Assembly (NCBI GenBank): GCA_016286995.1
Contig: JAEEVA010000019.1
Span: 1 to 54,394 of the forward strand
From: Prevotella sp.
GTDB lineage: Bacteria > Bacteroidota > Bacteroidia > Bacteroidales > Bacteroidaceae
Direction of reading: 5' to 3'
Length of the DNA stretch: 54,394 nucleotides
Made by a program: the position numbers and the translations under genes
Notes under the pieces: model-generated
Told to the model about the DNA's origin: nothing
The model's database searches: none
Seen by the model: only the letters and a program-made list of their open reading frames with translations
Shown: piece by piece, positions 24,767 through 33,383 of the stretch
Layout of the letters: every line of letters begins with the position of its first letter
Numbering within the stretch: the first letter of the stretch is position 1

Positions 24767-26551
24767 AATTCTCACGCCTCCCTTGTCGGCACTGCTAACA
24801 CTCTGGGCATAAGCGCGCAAAGCCTTGCTAACCGCACGGTTACGCTTCAGCGGTTGCTGTGGACGGGCTGCCAGCTCTTCGTCGCTCAGCTTCACATTGA
24901 TGCTGCGGTTTGGGATGTCGATGACGATGATGTCACCATCCTTGATCTTGCCGATATTACCGCCATTGGCAGCTTCAGGCGAGATATGGCCAATGGAGAG
25001 GCCACTGGTGCCACCCGAGAAACGGCCATCGGTAATCAGCGCACACTCCTTACCCATGTGCATCGACTTGATATAGCTCGTGGGATAGAGCATCTCCTGC
25101 ATGCCAGGACCGCCCTTAGGACCTTCGTGGGTGATGACCACACAGTCGCCCTTCTTCACCTTACCACCCAGAATGCCCTCGCAGGCATCTTCCTGAGAGT
25201 CGAAGCAAACGGCAGGACCCTCGAAGTGCCACAGGCTCTCGTCGACGCCGGCAGTCTTCACCACACAGCCATCCTGAGCGATGTTGCCAAAGAGCACAGC
25301 CAGTCCACCGTCCTTGGTATAGGCATGCTCCAGGTCGCGGATGCAGCCATTCTCGCGGTCAGTATCAAGACTATCCCACTCTTCCGACTGCGAACCCATC
25401 TTGGTGGAGAAACGATTGCCAGGAGCGGAATAATAAATTCTTGATTCTCTAGAATCTCTAGTAATATCGTATTTCTCCATGACCTCCGCCAACGTCATGC
25501 CGTCAACACGGATAGCCGAGCCGTCAATGAGGCCGCCCTTGTTCAGTTCGTTCAAAATACCTAAAATACCACCGGCACGGTTGCACTCCTGAACAGAGTA
25601 TTTCTGCGTGTTGGGAGCCAGCTTGCACAGACAAGGGGTCTTTCGGCTCAGGGCGTCAATGTCCTTCATCGTGAAGTCTACCCCAGCCTCCTGAGCTACT
25701 GCCAGCAGGTGCAGGACGGTATTGGTAGAGCCACCCATGGCGATATCGAGTGTCATGGCATTGAGGAACGCCTGACGGGTAGCGATGCTGCGAGGCAAAA
25801 CGCTCTCGTTGCCGTCCTCATAGTAGGCCAGCGCATTCTTGACGATTTGACGGGCAGCCTGCATGAAGAGTTCGACACGATTGGTATGGGTAGCCAGAAT
25901 GGTGCCGTTGCCTGGCAGCGAGAGTCCGATAGCTTCCGTCAGGGAGTTCATGCTGTTGGCGGTAAACATGCCTGAGCACGAGCCGCAACCAGGACAAGCA
26001 CACTGTTCTATCTCCTTCATCTCTTCGTCAGAGACACTGGGGTCGGCACCCTTCACCATGGCCGTAATCAGGTCGGCATTCTCGCCACGCCAGCGACCGG
26101 CCTCCATAGGGCCACCACTGACGAAGACGGCAGGAATATTCAGACGCATGGCAGCCATCAGCATGCCTGGGGTCACCTTGTCACAGTTCGAAATGCAGAT
26201 CATGGCGTCGGCCTTGTGGGCGTTGACCATGTATTCTACCGAGTCGGCAATGATGTCACGCGAGGGCAGCGAGTAAAGCATGCCGTCGTGTCCCATGGCA
26301 ATACCGTCGTCGATGGCGATGGTGTTGAACTCAGCAGCATAGCAGCCAAGCTTCTCAATCTCCTCGCGAACTATCTGTCCGATTTCGTGCAGATGGGTAT
26401 GGCCGGGCACAAACTGCGTAAACGAGTTGACAATGGCAATAATGGGTTTGCCGAACTGCTCGTGTTTCATACCAGTAGCCACCCATAAAGCACGGGCGCC
26501 AGCCATGCGTCTGCCTTCAGTACAAATACTGCTTCTCAGTTGATGTTTCAT
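24758..26551 (-). CDS. ilvD: Dihydroxy-acid dehydratase
   Basis: Iron-sulphur dehydratase giving the 2-oxo acid precursors of valine and isoleucine. 597 residues. Cluster and active-site signatures: [11 protein letters not shown] (Cys123), [17 protein letters not shown] (Cys189 and Cys192 region), SLPGNGT, and the C-terminal [19 protein letters not shown]. First gene of the cluster with its own promoter at 26584-26614. Ends close to the 9-bp repeat before ilvB. Confidence 0.96.
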   Translation of the reverse strand: MKHQLRSSICTEGRRMAGARALWVATGMKHEQFGKPIIAIVNSFTQFVPGHTHLHEIGQIVREEIEKLGCYAAEFNTIAIDDGIAMGHDGMLYSLPSRDIIADSVEYMVNAHKADAMICISNCDKVTPGMLMAAMRLNIPAVFVSGGPMEAGRWRGENADLITAMVKGADPSVSDEEMKEIEQCACPGCGSCSGMFTANSMNSLTEAIGLSLPGNGTILATHTNRVELFMQAARQIVKNALAYYEDGNESVLPRSIATRQAFLNAMTLDIAMGGSTNTVLHLLAVAQEAGVDFTMKDIDALSRKTPCLCKLAPNTQKYSVQECNRAGGILGILNELNKGGLIDGSAIRVDGMTLAEVMEKYDITRDSRESRIYYSAPGNRFSTKMGSQSEEWDSLDTDRENGCIRDLEHAYTKDGGLAVLFGNIAQDGCVVKTAGVDESLWHFEGPAVCFDSQEDACEGILGGKVKKGDCVVITHEGPKGGPGMQEMLYPTSYIKSMHMGKECALITDGRFSGGTSGLSIGHISPEAANGGNIGKIKDGDIIVIDIPNRSINVKLSDEELAARPQQPLKRNRAVSKALRAYAQSVSSADKGGVRIIE

Positions 26552-26583
26552 TTGTATCTTCGTTTTATACCTATTTTAGCTTG

Positions 26584-26614
26584 CAAAGGTACACCTTTTT
26601 ATTATAAACGCCAA
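26584..26614 (-). promoter_or_regulatory. Promoter of the ilvD-ilvB-ilvN cluster
   Basis: Minus strand TTG (26612-26614), 20-base spacer, TACCTTTG (26584-26591). The leader is about 25-30 bases; no leader peptide or terminator-like hairpin is visible in it. Confidence 0.7.
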
Positions 26615-26677
26615 CAAAAAAACGGAAATTCTTCATTTCTACTGTCTTTTTGCACCATCATCGACAGGACAACAATA

Positions 26678-26716
26678 CAAAAAAGTCCGCACCCTCATGT
26701 CGGAAGGTACGGACTA
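26678..26716 (-). terminator. Terminator after the outer-membrane protein gene
   Basis: AGTCCGYACC arms at 26706-26715 and 26684-26693 (one G-U pair) with a 12-base loop, followed on the minus strand by a run of six T. It ends transcription from the gene at 26737-27333, just before the ilvD promoter. Confidence 0.85.
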
Positions 26717-26736
26717 TTTATGTTCTCTTTCTATTT

Positions 26737-27333
26737 TTAGAAGCGACAGCGCAGACCGGCGAGGAAAAGACCCTGCTCACCAAAACCACCCTCGACAAAG
26801 CCACGGAACTCACGGCTACCGAACTCAACACCAAAACCGGTCAGCTGCCAGTTGAAGTGGACGCTGTTGTCGGTGTAGTCGTTTCTTTGTCCTTTATAGT
26901 CTATCTTCTCGGTGCGATAGGTGATACCAGCAGCAATCTTCGAATACATGGCAACATGCTCACGACGGAACCAGTCGAGCTTCATGGCCGGCATAAACGT
27001 GTAATAGTTGTGTTTCAAATCACCATCGTAGGCACCATGAACGTCCTCCTTGGACAGACCGAAAGCCACGATGGCACCGACGTTAACAAGGGGATTGTTG
27101 AGACGATAGAAATACTCGACAGAGATAGGACCAATGAACGTTTCGTTGTCAGCCCTGCTACCCACTATAGCTTCGCTGAAGTTCTCGAAGGCGTCAATCC
27201 AGTTCGAGTTCGACATGTAACCATAGGAGATAGCAATCTGGTTTCTGGGTTCATCGTCAACGTTCTGAGCATTAACACTTACTGTAGTCATCATGGCGAC
27301 TACTGTCATAACTAAAAATTTTACCCGATTCAT
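26737..27333 (-). CDS. Small outer-membrane beta-barrel protein
   Basis: 198 residues with a signal peptide (VVAMMTTVSVNAQ). Alternating strands with NQIAISYGYMSN at the start, YYTFMPAMKLDWF and VHFNWQLTGFGVEFG later, and a C-terminal phenylalanine (GLFLAGLRCRF), as in an eight-stranded barrel. No specific family is recognised; the function is unknown. Single-gene unit with a -7 box TAACTTTG at 27366-27373 and a strong terminator at 26678-26716. Divergent from the SpoIIE-type phosphatase gene. Confidence 0.75.
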   Translation of the reverse strand: MNRVKFLVMTVVAMMTTVSVNAQNVDDEPRNQIAISYGYMSNSNWIDAFENFSEAIVGSRADNETFIGPISVEYFYRLNNPLVNVGAIVAFGLSKEDVHGAYDGDLKHNYYTFMPAMKLDWFRREHVAMYSKIAAGITYRTEKIDYKGQRNDYTDNSVHFNWQLTGFGVEFGSREFRGFVEGGFGEQGLFLAGLRCRF

Positions 27334-27365
27334 ACTAATAATATATTTACCTTTATTTGACGCTG

Positions 27366-27373
27366 CAAAGTTA
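27366..27373 (-). promoter_or_regulatory. Promoter -7 element for the beta-barrel gene
   Basis: TAACTTTG followed by CAGCG on the minus strand, 33 bases before the ATG; no clear -33 TTTG at the usual distance. Confidence 0.55.
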
Positions 27374-27479
27374 GGTAATTAGTCTGGCAGATTAAGTAAT
27401 TTTTGATTAAATAACGTTAAATTCACGTTGCTCACCTATATTACTTAATATAAATCAAGCATGTTTGCTGTTTTTCTCG

Positions 27480-27487
27480 TATCTTTG
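27480..27487 (+). promoter_or_regulatory. Promoter -7 element for the SpoIIE-type phosphatase
   Basis: TATCTTTG followed by CAGC, 26 bases before the GTG start at 27513. No good -33 match. Confidence 0.55.
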
Positions 27488-27512
27488 CAGCAAAAATTAC
27501 AACTATTAATCT

Positions 27513-29357
27513 GTGCAGAATAAAATATACCATCTGCTGATGATGCTCCTGATGCTGACCACAGGGACATTGCACGCATTGGCTGAAGAGGCATTGCCAC
27601 CGAAGCTCCAGAGTCTGACCGACGAGGCATATCGCGCCTATAGTGCACGTGAGACGGACAACTATTTCGAGGCTGTGAAGAAAGTGAAGGACGCCACCGA
27701 GTTCTCCGACTATCAGGAGACCTACTACCGGGCATGCAGCTATGAGGCCATCTATATGTTCGAATATGTGGACCGTTCGAAGGGTGTGCAGATGGCTCAC
27801 GATATCTACCATCATGCCAAAGCCAATAAGAGCAATGTGGGCATGTATTTCGCCACGTTTGCACTGGGTACAATCCGCGAGCAGTCGGGTAACATTGGAC
27901 TGGCCGAGAAGAGTTTCCAGCAGGCGCTGAAACTGAAGAAGAAATACCTGCCCGAGGAGAGTGCGGCACCCTGCTACCTGGGACTGTGTGAGACGGCCTT
28001 TCACCGCAAGGACTACGAAGAGGTGAAGGAGTATGCCCACAAGGCGCTTGAAGAGCCGGGCATCATTCCCATGAACCAAATTACGGCGTGGTCGTACAAG
28101 TGTCTGGCCCGCTATAACCAGGGCGACAGCATCGGTTTCGAGGAGGCTTATAAGGAACGTGCCCAGCTGATGGCTGAGCACGGTGGACAGGGCGGCTTGT
28201 TCGGTGAGCTCATCAACGTCTATCAGGCCAAAAACCGCAAACAGTGGAACCTCGCCCTGCAGCGTACCGAGAAACTGATACACCAGCAGAACAAATGTGC
28301 CCAAAAGGCTTCGATATACGAACACATGGGCGACTACCAGCAGGCCCTGTACTGGCAGAAGCGCACCCGCGCGGTGATTGACTCCATCCAGTCGTCGGAA
28401 GCCCGTTCGCAGACGAACGAGTTCGACACGGAACTGGCCATCACCTACGCAGAAAACGAGACAAAGGAGCAGGAGCTGGCCAAGGACCAGACGATGCTTG
28501 CAGCCGGCGGTATTCTGGCTGCCTTCATCATTGCGTTCCTCTCCGTCTACCTGTATCGCAGCAAGCGGCATGCGAAGGAGATGAAGCACAAGAACAGCGA
28601 ACTGCTGAAGGCCTACGACAAGCTGGAGGAGACGACGAAGGCGAAGGAGCGCATAGAGAGTGAGCTGCGCATTGCCCGCGACATTCAGAAGCGTATGCTG
28701 CCGCACGTATTCCCACGTCGCAGGGATGTGGACCTCTATGCCATGATGACCCCTGCCAAGGAGGTGGGCGGCGACCTGTACGGCTATGCGCTGTTGGACA
28801 ACCTGCTGTACTTCTGCGTAGGCGACGTCAGCGGCAAAGGTGTGCCGGCAGCCCTGTATATGGCGGAGGTGACACGTATGTTCCGTACGCTGGTGGACGG
28901 CAAGCTACAGCCGGATACCATTGCCACACGCCTGAACCATGCACTGGCTGAGGACAACGACCAGGGCATGTTCGTCACGATGTTCATCGGACTCATCGAC
29001 CTGAAGTCGGGTCATATGGAATACTGTAACGCCGGCCACAACCCTCCCCTACTCAACGGTCAGTTCATGAAGATGGAGTCGAACGCACCCATCGGCCTGT
29101 GGCCCGAGGTGGAGTTTGCCGGCGAGAAGGTGGACGACATGCACGGCAAGACGCTCTTCGTCTATACCGACGGCATTAACGAGGCTGAGAATATTCATCA
29201 GGAACAGTTTGGCGACGAACGCCTGAAGGCCCTGCTGCAAAAAGACCTGGGCGATGCCCGCCAAACATCAGAGGCCATCCACAAAGCCGTCGAGGACTTT
29301 GTCGGTAGTGCCGAACCCAGCGACGACCTCACGAAGATGTGTATCAAAATGAGGTAG
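27513..29357 (+). CDS. TPR sensor, membrane helix and PP2C-type SpoIIE serine phosphatase
   Basis: 614 residues. The GTG at 27513 gives a signal-peptide-like start (LLMMLLMLTTGTLHALA). Residues about 35-300 are helical TPR-type repeats, expected in the periplasm. A single membrane helix lies near 328-347 (LAAGGILAAFIIAFLSVYLY), then a coiled coil (350-395, containing ESELRIARDIQKRMLP), then a SpoIIE/RsbU-type phosphatase from about 405 with metal-binding aspartates in EVGGDLYG (Asp421), CVGDVSGKG (Asp438) and SDDLTKMCIKMR. RsbU-like enzymes dephosphorylate anti-sigma-factor antagonists. No partner kinase or antagonist gene lies in the window, so the output path is unknown. Confidence 0.88.
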   Translation: MQNKIYHLLMMLLMLTTGTLHALAEEALPPKLQSLTDEAYRAYSARETDNYFEAVKKVKDATEFSDYQETYYRACSYEAIYMFEYVDRSKGVQMAHDIYHHAKANKSNVGMYFATFALGTIREQSGNIGLAEKSFQQALKLKKKYLPEESAAPCYLGLCETAFHRKDYEEVKEYAHKALEEPGIIPMNQITAWSYKCLARYNQGDSIGFEEAYKERAQLMAEHGGQGGLFGELINVYQAKNRKQWNLALQRTEKLIHQQNKCAQKASIYEHMGDYQQALYWQKRTRAVIDSIQSSEARSQTNEFDTELAITYAENETKEQELAKDQTMLAAGGILAAFIIAFLSVYLYRSKRHAKEMKHKNSELLKAYDKLEETTKAKERIESELRIARDIQKRMLPHVFPRRRDVDLYAMMTPAKEVGGDLYGYALLDNLLYFCVGDVSGKGVPAALYMAEVTRMFRTLVDGKLQPDTIATRLNHALAEDNDQGMFVTMFIGLIDLKSGHMEYCNAGHNPPLLNGQFMKMESNAPIGLWPEVEFAGEKVDDMHGKTLFVYTDGINEAENIHQEQFGDERLKALLQKDLGDARQTSEAIHKAVEDFVGSAEPSDDLTKMCIKMR

Positions 29358-29425
29358 TATTTCCGTATTTTCTATCAATAAGGTAGCTGCTTCCGAGTTG
29401 TCTGTCAAAATGAGGAAGCTGCTTC
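29343..29425. repeat. Short imperfect repeats across the convergent gene ends
   Basis: TCAAAATGAGG occurs at the end of the phosphatase gene (29344) and again at the end of the galactanase gene (29404), followed by TATTTCCGT or GCTGCTTCCGT. A third partial copy GGTAGCTGCTTCCG lies between. Both stop codons lie within copies. Confidence 0.6.
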
Positions 29426-30424
29426 CGTAAAAGCATCCATGATAGCCGTGGGGCGGTTGTTCTGGAATGCTCCCAGTTTGTAGTAACGGTCGGTTTCGGG
29501 TGCCCAATAGAACACCCCCTGACAATGGCCGCCACAATGGTTACGGGCCATATCGATAATGGCTGCTATGATGTCCTTGCCTTCAACAGGTTTGGCAGCT
29601 TCAGTGCCCGTCTCGACAACCATCAGGGGTTTGTGGTACTTCTGCCACAAGCGGTTGATGTTCTGCGTAGCCTTCTCTACTGTTTCCTGCCACGACTGGG
29701 TGTGTCCGCCCTTCATATCCCAATAGGGATAGACGCTCAGGCCGATCATATCGTAGCGGGCATAATACTTCGCAAGACCGTCGAAGATGAAATCATAGCG
29801 ATAAGGATCGCAGGCACAGTCGAGATGCACAATGACCTGCGCCTGTGGAAACACCTGCTTAACGGCCTGATAGCCGGCATCGGTCAGTCCGGCATATTGG
29901 CGCATATTCTCCTGGGCACGACCCATAGGCCACAGGAAGCCGTTGGTCGTTTCGTTGCCAACCTGCACCCAGCGCACCTCTACCCCAGCCTCCTTGATGG
30001 CTGTCAGCACATTACGGGTGTGGTCAGCCAGGGCCTGCTTCATCTGTTCGTAGTCCATCTCCTTCCATGCTGTAGGGATATTCTGTTGAGCAGGATCTGC
30101 CCACCAGTCGCTGTAGTGGAAGTCAATCATCACAGCCATGCCCCAGTCCTTGGCACGCAAGGCCATTCGCACCACATCTGCCTTGTCGCAAAAGCCACCA
30201 TGCTCCTTAGGGTCTACCCATACACGCAGCCTCACGGCATTCAGCCCTAACTCGCGCATCAAAGCCGTACACTCACGCGGCTCACCTTGTGCATTGCGCA
30301 GCTGCACGCCTCGATGCTCCAAGTCGGTGGTGCCACTGATGTCGGCTCCGAGCCAGAAGCGCTGTCCCTGCACCGTCAAACTACCCAGCAGCAGGGCAAC
30401 GACAATAGTCAATAGCTTGTTCAT
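29405..30424 (-). CDS. Family 53 glycoside hydrolase (endo-beta-1,4-galactanase)
   Basis: 339 residues, signal peptide ending LTVQGQ. A TIM-barrel matching family 53: WLGADISG at the first strand, VRLRVWVDP, IDFHYSDWWADP, the acid/base glutamate in VQVGNETTNG (Glu158) and the nucleophile in MVVETGTE (Glu271). It should cleave beta-1,4-galactan side chains of pectin, acting in the periplasm or outside. No SusC/SusD pair is adjacent, so it is outside an obvious polysaccharide utilisation locus. Its -7 box seems to be a variant TAACTTCG near 30447-30454. Confidence 0.9.
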   Translation of the reverse strand: MNKLLTIVVALLLGSLTVQGQRFWLGADISGTTDLEHRGVQLRNAQGEPRECTALMRELGLNAVRLRVWVDPKEHGGFCDKADVVRMALRAKDWGMAVMIDFHYSDWWADPAQQNIPTAWKEMDYEQMKQALADHTRNVLTAIKEAGVEVRWVQVGNETTNGFLWPMGRAQENMRQYAGLTDAGYQAVKQVFPQAQVIVHLDCACDPYRYDFIFDGLAKYYARYDMIGLSVYPYWDMKGGHTQSWQETVEKATQNINRLWQKYHKPLMVVETGTEAAKPVEGKDIIAAIIDMARNHCGGHCQGVFYWAPETDRYYKLGAFQNNRPTAIMDAFTEAASSF

Positions 30425-30490
30425 CTTGTTCTAAGAGTTTGTTTCCGCTGCGAAGTTACAAAAAAACAAGTAAAGCACCAAAGGAACAGA

Positions 30491-30525
30491 CAAAAAAAAT
30501 CCCGCAGACTTTCATCTGCGGGATT
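30491..30525 (-). terminator. Strong terminator after the OmpA-like gene
   Basis: AATCCCGCAGA (30498-30508) and TCTGCGGGATT (30515-30525) form an 11-bp perfect stem with a 6-base loop; on the minus strand it runs into eight T. It is downstream of the gene 30547-31800. Confidence 0.95.
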
Positions 30526-30546
30526 CTTTATTGATTAATAAGTGAA

Positions 30547-31800
30547 TTACTTCGTGGTGTCGATGAACATAGCAACACGGTTGAAGTCGTTCTCCTCAGA
30601 AATCTTATCGGTTGCACCCAGACCCTCAGTAGAGATGCGGTCAGCAGCAATCTTATACTTCTTGATGAGAGCGTTCTTCACAGAAGCGGCACGAGCCTCA
30701 GACAGCTTCTGGTTCAGCTCAGCGTTGCCCTCAGGAGAAGCGAAACCGCGAACGATAACCTTAGCGTCCTTGTGGTTGCGCATGTACTTAGCAACCATCT
30801 CGATGCTAGCATACTGAGCAGCGTCGATAGTGCTCTTACCCTGACGGAAGATAACCATGGGCTGCAGGATGTTCTCCTTCTTCTCCTCAACGATAGTCTG
30901 TACGGGACGAGCCTCGCAAGCAGCAAGCTTAGCCTTCAGGTCAGCAATCTCACGAGCGTTAGCAGCGAGCTTGCCATCCTTAGAGTTAACGTCAGCACGC
31001 AGCTCGTTGATCTTAGCGTTCAGACCGTCGATCTCAGCCTGGTCGCGGAGCTCCTCAATCTTGTAGTTGTGAGTACCGTTGCTGTTCATGAACTTGTAGT
31101 TAAGACCAGCGGTCAGCTGGAACAGACCGTTGTACTTCTTCTTGCCGTCAACGGGATCAACTTCTCTCTTGAAGGGGTTAGCCCAGTTAGCAGCCAGACC
31201 ACCGAAGACCACAGCGGGCTCCAGATAAACCTGAACAGCCTTGGCAGCACCGAGGTTCAGAGCGAAGTCAAGACCAGCCTTTACATTGATACCGCTAGAC
31301 TTGCAGTTTGAGCCTTTGTAGACGTCGTCAGCACTCCACTTACCGAGTGAACGAGTATAACCAGCACCGGCTAATGCGATAACCTCGAAAGGACGGGGCT
31401 CGCCTTTATAACCAGCGAAGAAGTTGTTCAGGTTCATGGTAGCGATAGCGTCAACAGTGAAACCATCAATAAAAGTAGAACGCTTCATCAGTGACTTGTT
31501 AGAGCCCTCGAAGTAAGCGCTAGCATCAACTGCCAAACCGAAAACGGTAGTCAGATTCTTACCGATGCGCACACCTACAGTAGGAACAACGCCCTTCATG
31601 AAACCATAATCCTCAGTACCAGTCAGGAGACCAGTCGCAGAAGCAGTAGGAATCTTAAACTTGTTCATAGCAGTGGCAACACCACCGTTGATGCCAATGT
31701 ACCAGTTGTCCTGTGCCTTATTAGCAGTAATAGTAGTACGCTGGGCACTTGCACTTGCTGTCAGCATAGCTGCAGCCATGATTAAAAATAACTTTTTCAT
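30547..31800 (-). CDS. OmpA-family outer-membrane porin-like protein
   Basis: 417 residues from the ATG at 31800; signal peptide MKKLFLIMAAAMLTASASAQ. The N-terminal ~200 residues form a beta-barrel (WYIGINGGVATAMNKF to FQLTAGLNYKFMNS). Residues about 225-285 form a heptad-rich coiled coil (IDGLNAKINELRADVNSK). The C-terminal ~115 residues are an OmpA-like peptidoglycan-binding domain (VIVRGFASPEGNAELNQKLS). It probably links outer membrane to cell wall. Strongly biased codon choice and a strong terminator suggest high expression. The long AT-rich leader region upstream is typical of abundant Bacteroidales outer-membrane proteins. Confidence 0.92.
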   Translation of the reverse strand: MKKLFLIMAAAMLTASASAQRTTITANKAQDNWYIGINGGVATAMNKFKIPTASATGLLTGTEDYGFMKGVVPTVGVRIGKNLTTVFGLAVDASAYFEGSNKSLMKRSTFIDGFTVDAIATMNLNNFFAGYKGEPRPFEVIALAGAGYTRSLGKWSADDVYKGSNCKSSGINVKAGLDFALNLGAAKAVQVYLEPAVVFGGLAANWANPFKREVDPVDGKKKYNGLFQLTAGLNYKFMNSNGTHNYKIEELRDQAEIDGLNAKINELRADVNSKDGKLAANAREIADLKAKLAACEARPVQTIVEEKKENILQPMVIFRQGKSTIDAAQYASIEMVAKYMRNHKDAKVIVRGFASPEGNAELNQKLSEARAASVKNALIKKYKIAADRISTEGLGATDKISEENDFNRVAMFIDTTK

Positions 31801-31905
31801 TGTTACTAAATTAATTAGTTTAAAAAATAAAAATAATCTGTTTCTTTCTAAATTTTCTGCAAAATAAATAAAAAAAAATATAACTTCCAAAAAAAACGAC
31901 AGAAA

Positions 31906-31963
31906 AGTGCATTTTTAGGGCTATTTTTTGACCTAATTCAAGTATTTTGCTCTAAAATGCACT
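31906..31963. repeat. Inverted repeat upstream of the OmpA-like gene
   Basis: AGTGCATTTT (31906-31915) and AAAATGCACT (31954-31963) are perfect 10-bp arms around 38 bases. Read on the minus strand it follows the oxidoreductase gamma gene and ends in TTTCTG, so it may end that operon; it could also be a regulatory site for ompA. No gene lies in 31801-31981. Confidence 0.5.
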
Positions 31964-31981
31964 GTTTTTTTAGGAAAAACG

Positions 31982-32524
31982 CTAAATTTTTTCAATTATC
32001 TTGCCGCCCTCCTCAATGGCCTGCATATTGAGTGGAATCAGACTATGATGACGCTCAGGCAGCGTCTTCTTCAACGCCTTCTCCACACCGGCAGTACCCA
32101 CCACAGGACAAACCTTCAGCAGTCCGCCGAGGACAATCATGTTAAAAACTTTACCATTCTTCATCTCGGCAGCTTTGTCCATCGCATTGATCTCATAAAC
32201 GGTGATGTCCTTGCGCGTCGGTTTGTTGATGATGCCGAAGCCGTCGTAGATGAGTATGCCGCCAGGCTTGATTTTCGGCTCGAACTTGTCCAGTGAAGGT
32301 TGGTTGAGCACGATGGCAACGTCATACTTGCTGAGGATGGGCGACGAAATACGATCGTCGCTGACAATGACCGTCACGTTGGCTGTACCGCCACGCTGTT
32401 CAGGACCGTAGGCAGGCATCCAAGTCACTTCCTTGTCCTCCATCAGTCCGCTATAAGCCAGAATCTTACCCATCGAGAGCACACCCTGACCTCCGAAACC
32501 TGAAATAATTATCTCTTTTTTCAT
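31982..32524 (-). CDS. 2-oxoacid:ferredoxin oxidoreductase, gamma subunit
   Basis: 180 residues. The gamma domain of pyruvate/2-oxoacid ferredoxin oxidoreductases: IIISGFGGQGVLSMGKIL at the N-terminus, YGPEQRGGTANVTVIVSD, and the PVVGTAGVEKAL segment. It completes a complex that oxidatively decarboxylates 2-oxo acids to acyl-CoA and reduces ferredoxin. Last gene of a four-gene operon (delta, alpha, beta, gamma), separated from beta by an 84-base gap containing short tandem repeats. Confidence 0.92.
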   Translation of the reverse strand: MKKEIIISGFGGQGVLSMGKILAYSGLMEDKEVTWMPAYGPEQRGGTANVTVIVSDDRISSPILSKYDVAIVLNQPSLDKFEPKIKPGGILIYDGFGIINKPTRKDITVYEINAMDKAAEMKNGKVFNMIVLGGLLKVCPVVGTAGVEKALKKTLPERHHSLIPLNMQAIEEGGKIIEKI

Positions 32525-32564
32525 ACTTCTTGCTATTATTTGACAACGAACAACACAGATAATT

Positions 32565-32606
32565 ACGTCATAATAAATCCGCTAAATCCGTGTAATCCGT
32601 TGTTAT
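32565..32606. repeat. Short tandem repeat between beta and gamma subunit genes
   Basis: AAATCCGCT/AAATCCGTG/TAATCCGTT-type units of period 8-9, three copies, between the two subunit genes. Confidence 0.65.
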
Positions 32607-32608
32607 AT

Positions 32609-33379
32609 TTATTCATTCGTAGTGTCCTTGAGGTCTCCTTTGGGATAGAAGGGGAACATGTTCTCCTTCATCCATTCGTTAGCCTTGGCGGGAGTAAGTT
32701 TCCAACCGCTGTTACAAGTAGAAACAAACTCAACGAGTGAACTTCCCTTGCCAGCCATCGAAGCCTCAAATGCCTTGCGCAAAGCTTTCTTAGCCTTCAG
32801 AATAGCACCAACACTTTCCACACTCTGACGAGTGACATAGCAGGTACCTTCCAAACCGGCAGCGATATCTGCCATCTTCAGGGGATAACCGTGCAACTGA
32901 GGGTCACGGCCATAAGGACAGGTCGAAGTCTTCTGACCAATGAGCGTCGTGGGAGCCATCTGGCCTCCCGTCATACCATAAATGGCATTGTTGACGAAGA
33001 TGATGACGATGTTCTCGCCACGGTTCAGGGCGTGGATGGTCTCGCAGGTACCAATACAAGCCAGGTCACCATCACCCTGATAGGTGAATACCAGACGATC
33101 GGGCCAGCAACGCTTGATGCCAGTAGCAATAGCGGGAGCACGACCATGGGCAGCCTCCTGCCAGTCAATGTCTATATAGTTGTACGCAAAGACAGCACAG
33201 CCTACGGGTGAAACACCCACAGCCTTGTCTTCCATTCCCATCTCTTCGATGACTTCGGCAATGAGCTTATGCACTACACCATGACTACAGCCTGGGCAAT
33301 AGTGCATATTGTTGTCGTTCATCAGCGTCGGCTTCTTGCAGACGATGTTCTCGGGTTGAACTATTTGATTTCTATCCAT
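32609..33379 (-). CDS. 2-oxoacid:ferredoxin oxidoreductase, beta (thiamine-diphosphate) subunit
   Basis: 256 residues. The beta subunit holding the cofactor: YCPGCSHGVVHKLIAE near the N-terminus, GVSPVGCAVF, and the thiamine-diphosphate binding motif GDGDLACIG with downstream NNAIYGMTGGQMAPTT. It has the form found in the branched-chain 2-oxoacid (Vor) and 2-oxoglutarate (Kor) enzymes; the true substrate cannot be settled from sequence reading. Four bases after the alpha gene. Confidence 0.93.
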   Translation of the reverse strand: MDRNQIVQPENIVCKKPTLMNDNNMHYCPGCSHGVVHKLIAEVIEEMGMEDKAVGVSPVGCAVFAYNYIDIDWQEAAHGRAPAIATGIKRCWPDRLVFTYQGDGDLACIGTCETIHALNRGENIVIIFVNNAIYGMTGGQMAPTTLIGQKTSTCPYGRDPQLHGYPLKMADIAAGLEGTCYVTRQSVESVGAILKAKKALRKAFEASMAGKGSSLVEFVSTCNSGWKLTPAKANEWMKENMFPFYPKGDLKDTTNE

Positions 33380-33383
33380 TTTC

